DNA of 16,400 bases from a bacterium (GTDB lineage: Bacteria; Spirochaetota; Spirochaetia; Treponematales; Rectinemataceae): assembly GCA_021813065.1 (NCBI GenBank), contig JAKALZ010000005.1:1-16400 (forward strand). The letters are read 5' to 3'. Each line of letters opens with the position of its first letter. Within the stretch, counting starts at the first letter, position 1. Below, one piece after another: positions 1 through 7,241 of the stretch. Made by a program: the position numbers and the translations under genes. The notes below the pieces were generated by a model, which did no database searches, was not told the DNA's origin, and saw only the letters and a list, made by a program, of their open reading frames with translations.

Positions 1-747
1 CCGGTGGATCTCGTACTCCAGCGAACACAGCGAATGTGTGATTCCCTCGGACGCGTCAGAGAGTGGATGCGCAAAGTCGTACATAGGATAAATGCACCAT
101 GTGGTGCCAGTCCTGTAGTGAGGAACGCGGCGAATGCGGTACATCACTGGATCACGCATGAGGAGGTTCGGGTGCGCCATGTCGATCTTCGCGCGCAGCG
201 TCTTCGCTCCATCAGGGAACTCGCCCGCGCGCATCCTCGCGAAGAGATCGAGGTTCTCCTCTACAGGCCTGTCGCGGTATGGGCTGTTCTTGCCAGGTGG
301 CGTGAAGGTGATATTGTTCTTGTCGGGCACGTTGGTGCCACGATATTCCTTTATCTGCTCGTCATCGAGGTCGTCGACATACGCCAAGCCCTTGCGGATG
401 AGCTTCTGCGCGAGATTGTAGAGCATTTCGTAGTAGTCTGAGGCAAAAAAGAGACGGTCTCCCCAATCGAACCCGAGCCATTTGATGTCCTTCTGGATCG
501 CTTCAACGTACTCCATATCCTCTTTTTCTGGATTGGTGTCATCGAAACGGAGATTGCAAACACCGCCAAAGTCCTGCGCGATTCCAAAATCAACAAAGAG
601 CGCCTTTGCGTGACCAATGTGGAGCCATCCATTTGGTTCAGGTGGAAACCTTGTGCGCACTTGTGAGAAACGCCCATTGCGCAGATCCTCAGCAACGGCT
701 TCGCGGATAAAATCGAGATACTCGGTTTTATCGCTTGAATCAGACAT
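1..747 (-). CDS. glnS: Glutaminyl-tRNA synthetase, N-terminal part (cut by window edge)
   Basis: Class I aminoacyl-tRNA synthetase that attaches glutamine to tRNA-Gln in the cytoplasm. The visible 249 codons cover much of the catalytic Rossmann domain. They include an FPPEPNG segment followed by the HIGH-type signature HIGHAKAL and the NLRFDDTNP stretch, both very close to E. coli GlnS. The KMSKS loop and the anticodon-binding beta barrels lie beyond the left edge, so completeness cannot be judged. The ATG at 747 follows an AAGGAG ribosome binding site. The gene is 66 bases downstream of gltX on the same strand and probably shares its transcript. HIGHAKAL and NLRFDDTNP separate it from GluRS, whose own copy is next door. 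Confidence 0.96.
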   Translation of the reverse strand, partial: MSDSSDKTEYLDFIREAVAEDLRNGRFSQVRTRFPPEPNGWLHIGHAKALFVDFGIAQDFGGVCNLRFDDTNPEKEDMEYVEAIQKDIKWLGFDWGDRLFFASDYYEMLYNLAQKLIRKGLAYVDDLDDEQIKEYRGTNVPDKNNITFTPPGKNSPYRDRPVEENLDLFARMRAGEFPDGAKTLRAKIDMAHPNLLMRDPVMYRIRRVPHYRTGTTWCIYPMYDFAHPLSDASEGITHSLCSLEYEIHR

Positions 748-761
748 ATTTTTTCTCCTTG

Positions 762-780
762 CCGCGCTTCAGAGGCGCGG
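762..780 (-). other. Intercistronic hairpin between gltX and glnS
   Basis: A perfect 6-bp GC stem (CCGCGC 762-767 with GCGCGG 775-780, 7-base loop) lies between the gltX stop and the glnS ribosome binding site. It has no following T-run in either direction, so it is not an intrinsic terminator. It could influence mRNA stability or glnS translation. Function is not known. Confidence 0.35.
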
Positions 781-813
781 TACGCAGAATATTGCCCGCA
801 ATGAATAGCAGGG

Positions 814-2283
814 TCAAGCTCCCTTTAGGTGGCGAATCGCGGCATCGATCCGCCCGAGGCTTTCGTCGAGACCGAGAATTTTCATTGATTCGAAAAGTGG
901 CGGGCTCACTTTCGTATAGGTGATCGCAACGCGGAGGGGCATAAGGAGGTCGCCGAGCTTCTTGCCCATTTCAACTGCGCGGGCGCGGAATCGATCCTCA
1001 ATCGAGGGGATATCCTCGAGACCATACTGCTCAAGAAGCGTTGCGCACTCTCCGAGGAGAGCGGCTGCGGTAGCCGCGTCGGCCTTTTTCGGGATATAGG
1101 TTTCAATAGCGGGCATCTCGAGTCGTTTGTAGAGATAAGCCATAATGGAGGGCGCGTCGCACAAGAATTTGAGTCGTTCCTTGACGAGTGGCATCGCGGC
1201 GAGCTCCATATTGTCGGACCGAGGGTCATTCTGCGGCCGCAATCCCGCGTCGACGAGATATGATCGCAGCAAAGACGCCAATTGGGCATCGCTCATCTGA
1301 CGGATATACTGGCCATTGAACCACTCGAGTTTCTGGTAATCGAACACCGCAGGCGATTTGTTCAATTTTTCAAGCTTGAAGAGAGAGACGAGCTCGTCGA
1401 GACTGTAGATATCCCGACCGTCTTCATACGAGCAACCGAGAAGCGCGATATAGTTGATGAGCGCCTCGGGCAGGTATCCAGCTTTTCTGAACTCGTTGAC
1501 GGCAGTGGCTCCGTGGCGCTTCGAGAGTTTGTGACCATCTTGGCCGAGCACCATAGGGAGGTGGCAGAGCTCCGGCATATCCCATCCGAATGCGTCGTAC
1601 ATTATTTTGTGGAGCGGCGCGGAAGGAATCCACTCCTGCGCGCGCATGACGTGCGTAATGCCCATGAGATGGTCGTCGATCACGTTCGCCAAGTGATAGG
1701 TTGGAAAACCATCTGACTTGAGAAGAATCGGATCTGGGCTGATGTCCTCATTCTTCCACTCGATCTCGCCAAGAAGGTGATCGCGGAAGCGCGTCACGCC
1801 ATCGAGGGGAATTTTAAGGCGAATCACATATCCTTTCCCCTCGGCGAGCTTGCGCGCCCGCTCCTCAGCCGACAGATTGCGGCAGTGGCGGTCATAGCCA
1901 ATCTCATCTTTCTTCTCGGCGATCTGCGCTTGGCGGAGTTTCTCGATGCGCTCCGAATCGCAGAAGCAATAGTACGCTTTGTCCATCCTCACGAGATCCT
2001 CAGCGTACTTTTTGTAGAGATCAAATCGTTCAGATTGAACGTACGGCGCCGACGGCCCTCCGACATCAGGGCCTTCGTCCCAGTAAAAACCGAGCCATTT
2101 GAAGGTATCGTAAAGATTCTGGACATATTCGGGAGCGTAGCGCGCGCGATCGGTATCCTCAAGCCGAAGAATGAATTGCCCTCCTTGCGACTTCGCAAAG
2201 AGATAGTTTATAAGCGCGGTTCTCACTCCACCAATATGCTGATTTCCCGTGGGCGACGGGGCGTATCGTACTCTGACAGACAT
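814..2283 (-). CDS. gltX: Glutamyl-tRNA synthetase
   Basis: Class I synthetase that charges tRNA-Glu with glutamate. The protein is 489 residues, normal for bacterial GluRS. It opens MSVRVRYAPSPTGNQHIGG, the family start carrying the HIGH-type motif (HIGG). The KMSKS-type loop reads KLSKRHG. A zinc-site pattern (CFC, then YDRHC) matches that of E. coli GluRS. The C-terminal third is the helical anticodon-binding region. An upstream in-frame start at 2337 exists, but the ATG at 2283 has a GGAGGG ribosome binding site and the correct family N-terminus. glnS follows on the same strand. With GlnS present, this GluRS is likely to be specific for tRNA-Glu, but the sequence alone does not prove that. 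Confidence 0.97.
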   Translation of the reverse strand: MSVRVRYAPSPTGNQHIGGVRTALINYLFAKSQGGQFILRLEDTDRARYAPEYVQNLYDTFKWLGFYWDEGPDVGGPSAPYVQSERFDLYKKYAEDLVRMDKAYYCFCDSERIEKLRQAQIAEKKDEIGYDRHCRNLSAEERARKLAEGKGYVIRLKIPLDGVTRFRDHLLGEIEWKNEDISPDPILLKSDGFPTYHLANVIDDHLMGITHVMRAQEWIPSAPLHKIMYDAFGWDMPELCHLPMVLGQDGHKLSKRHGATAVNEFRKAGYLPEALINYIALLGCSYEDGRDIYSLDELVSLFKLEKLNKSPAVFDYQKLEWFNGQYIRQMSDAQLASLLRSYLVDAGLRPQNDPRSDNMELAAMPLVKERLKFLCDAPSIMAYLYKRLEMPAIETYIPKKADAATAAALLGECATLLEQYGLEDIPSIEDRFRARAVEMGKKLGDLLMPLRVAITYTKVSPPLFESMKILGLDESLGRIDAAIRHLKGA

Positions 2284-2328
2284 ATTTTTTCCCTCCGTGC
2301 AGCGCAAAGTCCCTATAAGTGTTGCAAT

Positions 2329-2357
2329 ACTATACATTTCAAGTTGTTTCGATGCAA
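2329..2357 (-). promoter_or_regulatory. Candidate sigma-70-type promoter for gltX-glnS
   Basis: On the minus strand, TTGCAT (2352-2357) and TATAGT (2329-2334) are separated by exactly 17 bases. The -10 matches consensus at 5 of 6 positions and the -35 at 3 of 6. The predicted start near 2322 leaves a leader of about 40 bases carrying the GGAGGG site. An imperfect dyad overlaps the -10 and the start region. Confidence 0.5.
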
Positions 2358-2396
2358 TATTCGCAAAAATAATCGAATGGTGTCAGCCTGTACGCT

Positions 2397-2732
2397 TCAC
2401 TGAATTTTAATTCCTTGCGCGAAGAGACTAAAGGCGAGACCTAGCATGGCGAGTATCCCTAAAGCTATTCTGACAATAAGGCTGACTGTGGAGAATCGCC
2501 CCTGCTTAGAAGCCGAGAAACCGATCGCCGTGATGATATTGAAGAGGCTGATTCCAAGAAGCCCAATTGATGCGATTTCAAAAAAGATCCGATACATTCC
2601 CGAGCCGAACAGCAGCATGAGTACTGTCGCTGTGAGCCAACCAATGAAAATTGATATTTCAGCGATATTTTGAAAGCGTTCGAATTTTTCCACGAACGAA
2701 GATTTCTCTTTGACGATGCTTTCGCTTTCCAT
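2397..2732 (-). CDS. Small membrane protein of unknown function
   Basis: A 111-residue protein I do not recognise. Residues 1-20 are charged and hydrophilic. Three hydrophobic segments follow, roughly residues 26-43, 48-72 and 83-106, compatible with three membrane helices and a very short C-terminal tail. There is no signal peptidase site, lipobox or cysteine. The ATG at 2732 is preceded by CTGGAG only 2 bases away, and a TATACT -10-like hexamer lies 6 bases upstream of the start codon, so initiation could be nearly leaderless. It is divergent from the HIT gene with a gap of only 26 bases and precedes gltX by 113 bases. Normal codon use and plausible helices make it a likely real gene. Its job cannot be inferred. 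Confidence 0.7.
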   Translation of the reverse strand: MESESIVKEKSSFVEKFERFQNIAEISIFIGWLTATVLMLLFGSGMYRIFFEIASIGLLGISLFNIITAIGFSASKQGRFSTVSLIVRIALGILAMLGLAFSLFAQGIKIQ

Positions 2733-2758
2733 CGCTCCAGTATATCATGATTCACAGA

Positions 2759-3259
2759 ATGGAATATCTCTTCAGTTTCAATAAAATAGCCTATCTTAAA
2801 GGAAAGAGGCCTTCTGGCTGCATTCTATGCCTTGTGAAGGACAATTCCCCAGAGGTCGATAAGCTCATCGTTCACGAAAGTGATCACTTTATCGTCTCCA
2901 TCAATCTCTATCCCTACAATCCAGGCCATCTACTCATTTTCCCAAAGCGACATATCACCGACATAAGAGCGTACACCGATAAAGAAAAAGCCGAGATTGA
3001 CCAGCTTCTCCCTCTGTGCCTCGACGCGCTCGATCGATACGGAAAGCCCTCAGCTTACAATATCGGCTATAACATGGGTTTGTCCGCGGGGGCGAGCATT
3101 GAGCACCTTCACCTGCACATCATACCCCGATATCCGCGAGAAATCGGTATCGCTGAGCTTATCGGAGGGTCGCGCGTGCTTGTGCAGGATCCGAAGGACA
3201 CGCTCTCCCAGCTCAGGGGAATATTTAGCGAATTAACAGGTGGCACTTCGCACGACTGA
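2759..3259 (+). CDS. HIT-family nucleotide hydrolase/transferase (Ap4A phosphorylase-like)
   Basis: A 166-residue histidine-triad protein. The defining HxHxH motif is HLHLH at residues 116-120, with His118 as the expected nucleophile, preceded by GASIE. The N-terminus (MEYLF, then CILC at residues 21-24 and a KRH at 63-65) resembles bacterial HIT proteins of the Ap4A phosphorylase/hydrolase type, which act on dinucleoside polyphosphates or nucleotide adducts. The exact substrate is uncertain. An in-frame ATG also exists at 2747; I chose 2759 because MEYL begins many relatives. Neither start has a clear Shine-Dalgarno. The 3' end overlaps the convergent thiamine pyrophosphokinase gene by 27 bases. 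Confidence 0.9.
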   Translation: MEYLFSFNKIAYLKGKRPSGCILCLVKDNSPEVDKLIVHESDHFIVSINLYPYNPGHLLIFPKRHITDIRAYTDKEKAEIDQLLPLCLDALDRYGKPSAYNIGYNMGLSAGASIEHLHLHIIPRYPREIGIAELIGGSRVLVQDPKDTLSQLRGIFSELTGGTSHD

Positions 3260-3883
3260 GGTCCCCAGAGGCAGCACGATAAGAATCGGTTCCTCCCCTG
3301 AAGCGATACTTACGCGGCTCGCTACGCTCCGGTTGCTCACTCCATACTCTCCACGTGACCATACTAGCCCGTCGAGAGGCCATTTCAGGCCTTCGGAGCG
3401 CATGCCCGACGCGCCCTCCGCGACTGGAAATACCGAGACGAGCGCATTCTCTTCAATTGTGAATTCGGCGATTCCTCGACCGGCAAGGTATATTACGGTT
3501 TCGCGGGCGGTGTGCCACTCGTCGATATGCCGGGTTCGATTAAAAAGAGCCCTAAGCGCGAGCAGGTGATCGAGCCGCCCCGCTCCGCCGCCCGCGATCA
3601 CAATGTAGTCCGCGCCCTGCTCTCGCGCTGTCGCGATGGCAAGCTCCGTGTCAGTATAGTCCTTATCTTCAGGGTACTCGATAATTTTTTTTCGTGCGAT
3701 TGTGGAGAGAAGCTGTCGTTCCACGCTGTCAAAATCGCCAACTACAAGATCTGGCTCGATCTCAGCACCGATACACACTTCGAGCCCTGAATCCGCGGCG
3801 ATGATTAGGTGAGCATTTTTCGAGAGAGTTCGTAAGTACTGGTGAGGGGGGCTCTCTCCGCCCGTAACGATTAAGGCTTCCAT
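3233..3883 (-). CDS. Thiamine pyrophosphokinase
   Basis: Transfers pyrophosphate from ATP to thiamine, giving TPP in one step, in the cytoplasm. The 216-residue protein has the whole family signature: ADSG (30-33), GDFDS (49-53), DKDYTDTELA (73-82, metal and nucleotide site), GGGAGRLDH (98-106), and a C-terminal thiamine-binding half with SNR at 183-185. The ATG at 3883 has a strong GAGGAGG ribosome binding site. The family is called thiN in some bacteria; I leave the symbol open. It matches the thiamine importer genes near 14.4-16.4 kb: imported thiamine would need exactly this enzyme. The 3' end overlaps the HIT gene tail to tail. No TPP riboswitch is visible upstream, unlike thiB. Confidence 0.95.
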   Translation of the reverse strand: MEALIVTGGESPPHQYLRTLSKNAHLIIAADSGLEVCIGAEIEPDLVVGDFDSVERQLLSTIARKKIIEYPEDKDYTDTELAIATAREQGADYIVIAGGGAGRLDHLLALRALFNRTRHIDEWHTARETVIYLAGRGIAEFTIEENALVSVFPVAEGASGMRSEGLKWPLDGLVWSRGEYGVSNRSVASRVSIASGEEPILIVLPLGTSVVRSATC

Positions 3884-3946
3884 TTGCGCCTCCTCAGGCT
3901 CTCATAGACAGAATGTTGACCCTTAAGATACACTTCCATTTCGAGC

Positions 3947-5329
3947 ATGAAAATACCCGGAACCGACGCTGAATTTCGCAAGATAGCGGAAAAACTCATA
4001 AAGAATGGCCATGAAGCCTACCTGGTAGGCGGAGCGGTTCGCGACGCTTTTTTACATCGAAAGGTGACCGACTTCGATATCGCGACCGACGCGCCTCCAT
4101 GGAGGTGCATGGAGATTTTCCCCTATGCGATTCCTACCGGCATACAGCACGGTACCATCACAGTCATTCCGCGATCCCGGGCGTACAAAGTCGAGATAAC
4201 CACATTCAGGACCGAAGGCGCGTACTCCGACAGCAGGCACCCAGATTCGGTCAAATTTGTGGGAGATATCGTCATGGATCTCTCTCGAAGAGATTTTACG
4301 AGCAACGCGATGGCGATAGATCTCGCGACTGAAGCGTTTGTCGATCCTTTTGAGGGGAAAAAAGATCTTGCGCGCAAGCTTATCAAAGCAGTCGGAGAAC
4401 CTCAAGAACGCTTTCGCGAAGACGCCCTCCGTGCGATACGCGCCATTCGCTTCTCCGCACAACTTCAATTCTCGATCGACGCTGCCACATTACGCGCGGC
4501 CACTGAATTCAGCGCCTCGCTCTTAAAAATTTCAGCTGAACGAGTTCGAGATGAATTTTCTAAGATTTTGCTCTCGCGGCGCCCTTCGGTTGGGCTTGAA
4601 CTGCTAGTAAGTACCACCATGGCAGACGCGATCATTCCTGAGCTGCGCGCGTGTCAGGGCGTTTCTCAGCCGATGCATGGAGAAAAAGATGTGCTTAGCC
4701 ATCTTTTTGATACGGTCGACGCGGTGATCGCCGATGGGCTGCCTGAAGAGCGACTCCTCGTGGTGAGGCTCGCCGCGCTTTTTCATGATATCGGCAAACC
4801 AGCGTGCATGTCCGACGATCAGGGCGATATCTCATTCTATAAACATGAGTTTGAATCCTCGAACATCGCGCGCGACACGCTCACGCGTTTGAAATATCCG
4901 AACGCGATCATCGATGCGGTATGTCACCTTGTGCGACATCATATGTTCAACTATGACTCTGGGTGGACCGATAGCGCTTTGCGCCGATTTGTCGCGCGCG
5001 TCGGAATCGATTCTATTCCTGATCTTTTCGAGCTCAGGCTCGCGGATACAATCGCCACAACCGGTGGCCCCCATTCTTGGCCGCTTCTCGAGGAATTCCG
5101 CTCAAGAATCGCTTCGATGATCGAAGAAAAGCAAGCATTCTCCCTGAAAGACCTCGCGGTGAACGGAGAAGATTTAGCCGCTATCGGCGTACCGCGTAAC
5201 AAAGAAATGGGCGCGCTCCTCTCAGAACTGCTTGATGCCGTGCTCGACGATCCAAGCCTCAATACTAGAGAGTCGCTGCTTAAACTCGCACACGCACACT
5301 ATTTCAGTCTGGATCGTTTAAAGAATTAG
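3947..5329 (+). CDS. cca: CCA tRNA nucleotidyltransferase (class II) with HD-type domain
   Basis: Adds or repairs the 3' CCA of tRNAs without a nucleic-acid template. The protein is 460 residues. LVGGAVRD (26-33) and the catalytic DFD (42-44) define the polymerase head. Next come RRDFTSNAMAID (114-125), a DPFEGKKDL segment, and EDALR (158-162), matching the EDxxR nucleotide-selecting motif. RVRDEFSKIL (199-208) is the neck. An HD-like domain follows (His252, FHDIGKP 279-285, HH 331-332). Class II enzymes can add C and A together or only A. No partner C-adding gene is visible and all five tRNA genes here lack CCA, which supports full CCA addition. The start at 3947 has only a weak upstream GAG. 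Its 3' end overlaps rnc by 26 bases. Confidence 0.93.
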   Translation: MKIPGTDAEFRKIAEKLIKNGHEAYLVGGAVRDAFLHRKVTDFDIATDAPPWRCMEIFPYAIPTGIQHGTITVIPRSRAYKVEITTFRTEGAYSDSRHPDSVKFVGDIVMDLSRRDFTSNAMAIDLATEAFVDPFEGKKDLARKLIKAVGEPQERFREDALRAIRAIRFSAQLQFSIDAATLRAATEFSASLLKISAERVRDEFSKILLSRRPSVGLELLVSTTMADAIIPELRACQGVSQPMHGEKDVLSHLFDTVDAVIADGLPEERLLVVRLAALFHDIGKPACMSDDQGDISFYKHEFESSNIARDTLTRLKYPNAIIDAVCHLVRHHMFNYDSGWTDSALRRFVARVGIDSIPDLFELRLADTIATTGGPHSWPLLEEFRSRIASMIEEKQAFSLKDLAVNGEDLAAIGVPRNKEMGALLSELLDAVLDDPSLNTRESLLKLAHAHYFSLDRLKN

Positions 5330-6110
5330 ATTTTCCCGCGATCGCATCCAGAAACACTCTATCTTCCTCGCTCTTCTCTCGGAACAACTCAAATGCCTTT
5401 TTGGCTACCCGCTGTTCGGCTTCTTTTTTGGTCCGGCCCGAGAGCGGGCCAATGGTAGTGCTGGCAATGATGCAGCTCACATAGAAAAGCCTCGCGTGTT
5501 CTGGGCCTTCTGATTTCGCGATGGCGTACACAGGCAGGGCATGCCCACGCTTTTGCGCATACTCCTGCATGATCGATTTGAAGTCTTTGCCAGAGGTCGA
5601 TGAGAGCGCATTGATTGTATCGCTCAGCAATCTCTGTATGAGTGCTGAAACAGCCTTGATGCCGCTGTCGAGATAGTAGGCGCCAAGGAGCGCTTCCAGG
5701 GTATCGGCAAGAATAGCGTTTTTTTCTCTGCCTCCACTCATCTCTTCGCCTTTGCCGAGGTGGAGCAACTCGCCGATTTCAAGTTTTTGCGCGATGCGTG
5801 CGAGCGTAGTTTCGGACACCAACGCGCTTTTTAGGCGGGCTAGGTCTCCCTCTCGGCTATCTCGGAAGCGTTCATAGAGAATGTGTGCGACGCAGAGGCC
5901 AAGGACACTGTCGCCAAGAAATTCAAGCCGTTCATTATCGTCGCTGGGCGTGTGCGCTTCATTGATATAGGAACGATGGGTAAAAGCAGTATCGAGAAGA
6001 GAAGCATCTTTGAAAGAAATGCCTGTTCTTTGCTGAAAACGTTGAAGAAAGATAAGGCGCGAAGACACCACATCTGACCCGTTCGTACGCGGGGTCCCCG
6101 TGTTCTTCAC
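5304..6110 (-). CDS. rnc: Ribonuclease III
   Basis: Double-strand-specific endoribonuclease that matures rRNA and cleaves structured or antisense-paired RNA as a homodimer. Counting from the chosen start, the catalytic signature NERLEFLGDSVLG is at 59-71 (metal ligands Glu63 and Asp67), and the second acidic pair Asp136/Glu139 lies in ILADTLEALLGA. A double-stranded RNA-binding domain (about 175-245) contains GRTKKEAEQRVAKKA. The start is uncertain. A GTG at 6110 lies 13 bases after the acpP stop and gives 268 residues. GTG at 6071 or 6068 would give a shorter protein closer to E. coli RNase III, and an ATG at 6179 would overlap acpP. None has a strong Shine-Dalgarno, so coupling to acpP translation is likely. 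Confidence 0.94.
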   Translation of the reverse strand: MKNTGTPRTNGSDVVSSRLIFLQRFQQRTGISFKDASLLDTAFTHRSYINEAHTPSDDNERLEFLGDSVLGLCVAHILYERFRDSREGDLARLKSALVSETTLARIAQKLEIGELLHLGKGEEMSGGREKNAILADTLEALLGAYYLDSGIKAVSALIQRLLSDTINALSSTSGKDFKSIMQEYAQKRGHALPVYAIAKSEGPEHARLFYVSCIIASTTIGPLSGRTKKEAEQRVAKKAFELFREKSEEDRVFLDAIAGKSNSLNDPD

Positions 6111-6123
6111 GCCCTGTGCCGTT

Positions 6124-6360
6124 CTATTTAACTTGGGTTTTGATAAACTCGTAGGCGTCCTTGACAGTCTCAAATTCATTCGCCTTTTCGTCTGGAATTT
6201 GAATGCCAAGCTCTTCTTCGATGCCGTACACAAGCTCGTAAGTATCGAGCGAGTCCGCGCCGAGATCCTGGCGGAAACTGGCGTCCATCGTGATCTTGCT
6301 TTCGTCTACTTCAAGCTTCTCGGCTATAATTTTCTTTACTTTCTCAAAAAGCTCGTCCAT
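6124..6360 (-). CDS. acpP: Acyl carrier protein
   Basis: A small acidic cytosolic carrier that holds growing acyl chains on a 4'-phosphopantetheine arm during fatty-acid synthesis. It is 78 residues, the normal size, with the GADSLDTYEL motif giving Ser37 as the phosphopantetheine site (DSL). The ATG at 6360 has an AAGGAG ribosome binding site at good spacing. It lies 11 bases after rpmF and 13 bases before the chosen rnc start, so rpmF-acpP-rnc looks like one transcript. In many bacteria plsX and fab genes sit between rpmF and acpP; here they are absent. Confidence 0.98.
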   Translation of the reverse strand: MDELFEKVKKIIAEKLEVDESKITMDASFRQDLGADSLDTYELVYGIEEELGIQIPDEKANEFETVKDAYEFIKTQVK

Positions 6361-6371
6361 AGGAAGACTCC

Positions 6372-6557
6372 TTATTTGGATTCAGGGGTGATTACCTGAC
6401 GACCCCTGTAGAAACCGCATTTCGGGCAAACCCTGTGCAGCATAACTGGATTGCCGCAATTGCCGCAATGCACGACAGTCGGAGCGGTTAGCTTCATGTT
6501 GATTGAACGGCGCCTTCTCGTCCTCGCTTTGGACGTCCTGAATTTAGGTACAGCCAT
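6372..6557 (-). CDS. rpmF: 50S ribosomal protein L32
   Basis: Large-subunit ribosomal protein, 61 residues. It begins MAVPKFRTSKARTRRRRS, the standard basic L32 N-terminus, and carries a complete four-cysteine zinc ribbon (C31, C34, C44, C47; pattern CGNC and CPKC). It is therefore the zinc-binding form rather than a cysteine-free paralogue. The ATG at 6557 is preceded by GAGG. It heads the rpmF-acpP-rnc group and has its own strong-looking promoter at 6607-6633. Confidence 0.97.
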   Translation of the reverse strand: MAVPKFRTSKARTRRRRSINMKLTAPTVVHCGNCGNPVMLHRVCPKCGFYRGRQVITPESK

Positions 6558-6606
6558 GGTAGAACCTCGTCATTTTTCAGTATCGGCATGACAATCGCAC
6601 GCCTAG

Positions 6607-6633
6607 ATTATACAAAAATCGAGAAAATGTCAA
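6607..6633 (-). promoter_or_regulatory. Promoter of rpmF-acpP-rnc with consensus hexamers
   Basis: On the minus strand a perfect TTGACA (6628-6633) and a perfect TATAAT (6607-6612) are separated by 15 bases, shorter than the usual 16-18. The predicted start near 6600 leaves a leader of roughly 43 bases to the rpmF ATG. It lies between coaD and rpmF, so these genes need not depend on the coaD promoter. Confidence 0.7.
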
Positions 6634-6676
6634 GAAGACTTCCTCGCAGTCGATAACCATATATCATAATGATAAT

Positions 6677-7174
6677 TTATAAAAGGGGTTGTCCTCGCTC
6701 CCTTAATACCTTTTTAAGCACATTCGCGACGCACTCCGGAACAATCCCCTCAGGGAGCCTCTTGTGGGACACTAAGTCGCGCACAAGGCTCGAGCTGATA
6801 TCAACGTGTTTCGCATCGTACAGGAAAAACACCGTCTTGATCTTTGGGTCGAGCCGTCGATTCATATAGGCCATCGTCGATTCGTAAGGAAGCTCCGCGG
6901 CGTTCCTGAGCCCGCGCACAAGCACGGAGCAGTCGTGCTCTCTGGCAAAATCGGTCACAAGACCGTCCCACGTGTGCACGCGCATACGATCGCCGAATTT
7001 GTTGATTGCATGAAGCATCTCAACTCTCTCTTCGATAGTGAAGAAACCGTCCTTCTCCGGATTGAGGGCAACAACAACGTAGAGCGTGTCGAAAATACCG
7101 AGCGCGCTCTCAATGACATCGAGGTGGCCTGTCGTGGGGGGATCGAAGCTTCCCGCGAAGACTGCATTTGGCAT
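6677..7174 (-). CDS. coaD: Phosphopantetheine adenylyltransferase
   Basis: Fourth step of CoA synthesis from pantothenate: 4'-phosphopantetheine plus ATP gives dephospho-CoA. The 165-residue protein has the nucleotidyltransferase motif AGSFDPPTTGH (7-17, with TxGH at 14-17), VRGLRN at 86-91 and ISSSLVR at 126-132, all characteristic of bacterial CoaD. The ATG at 7174 has no Shine-Dalgarno. A -35/-10 pair at 7183-7211 would start transcription within a few bases of the ATG, so a leaderless message is possible. It is on the same strand as rpmF-acpP-rnc, 119 bases upstream, and is metabolically linked to acpP because CoA donates the ACP prosthetic group. Confidence 0.97.
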   Translation of the reverse strand: MPNAVFAGSFDPPTTGHLDVIESALGIFDTLYVVVALNPEKDGFFTIEERVEMLHAINKFGDRMRVHTWDGLVTDFAREHDCSVLVRGLRNAAELPYESTMAYMNRRLDPKIKTVFFLYDAKHVDISSSLVRDLVSHKRLPEGIVPECVANVLKKVLRERGQPLL

Positions 7175-7182
7175 ACAAGCTA

Positions 7183-7211
7183 CTTTAATGCAAGGATGGC
7201 GCCAGGGTCAA
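7183..7211 (-). promoter_or_regulatory. Candidate coaD promoter next to the start codon
   Basis: Minus strand TTGACC (7206-7211, 5 of 6 consensus) and TTAAAG (7183-7188, 3 of 6) are separated by exactly 17 bases. The expected transcription start falls at about 7176, two bases before the coaD ATG at 7174, implying almost no leader. Confidence 0.42.
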
Positions 7212-7241
7212 CATAAATAGGGATTCATTCAGCGATTCATC

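Noticed and set aside
1777..2403. Open frame of about 208 codons antisense to gltX
   Set aside because: It lies on the opposite strand of a clearly real synthetase gene, has low-complexity arginine/leucine-rich content and no family motif, and its openness is explained by the codon bias of gltX.
6661..6679. Short palindrome TATCATAATGATA at the end of coaD as a terminator
   Set aside because: The arms meet around a single base, so no hairpin loop can form, and no T-run follows on the minus strand.
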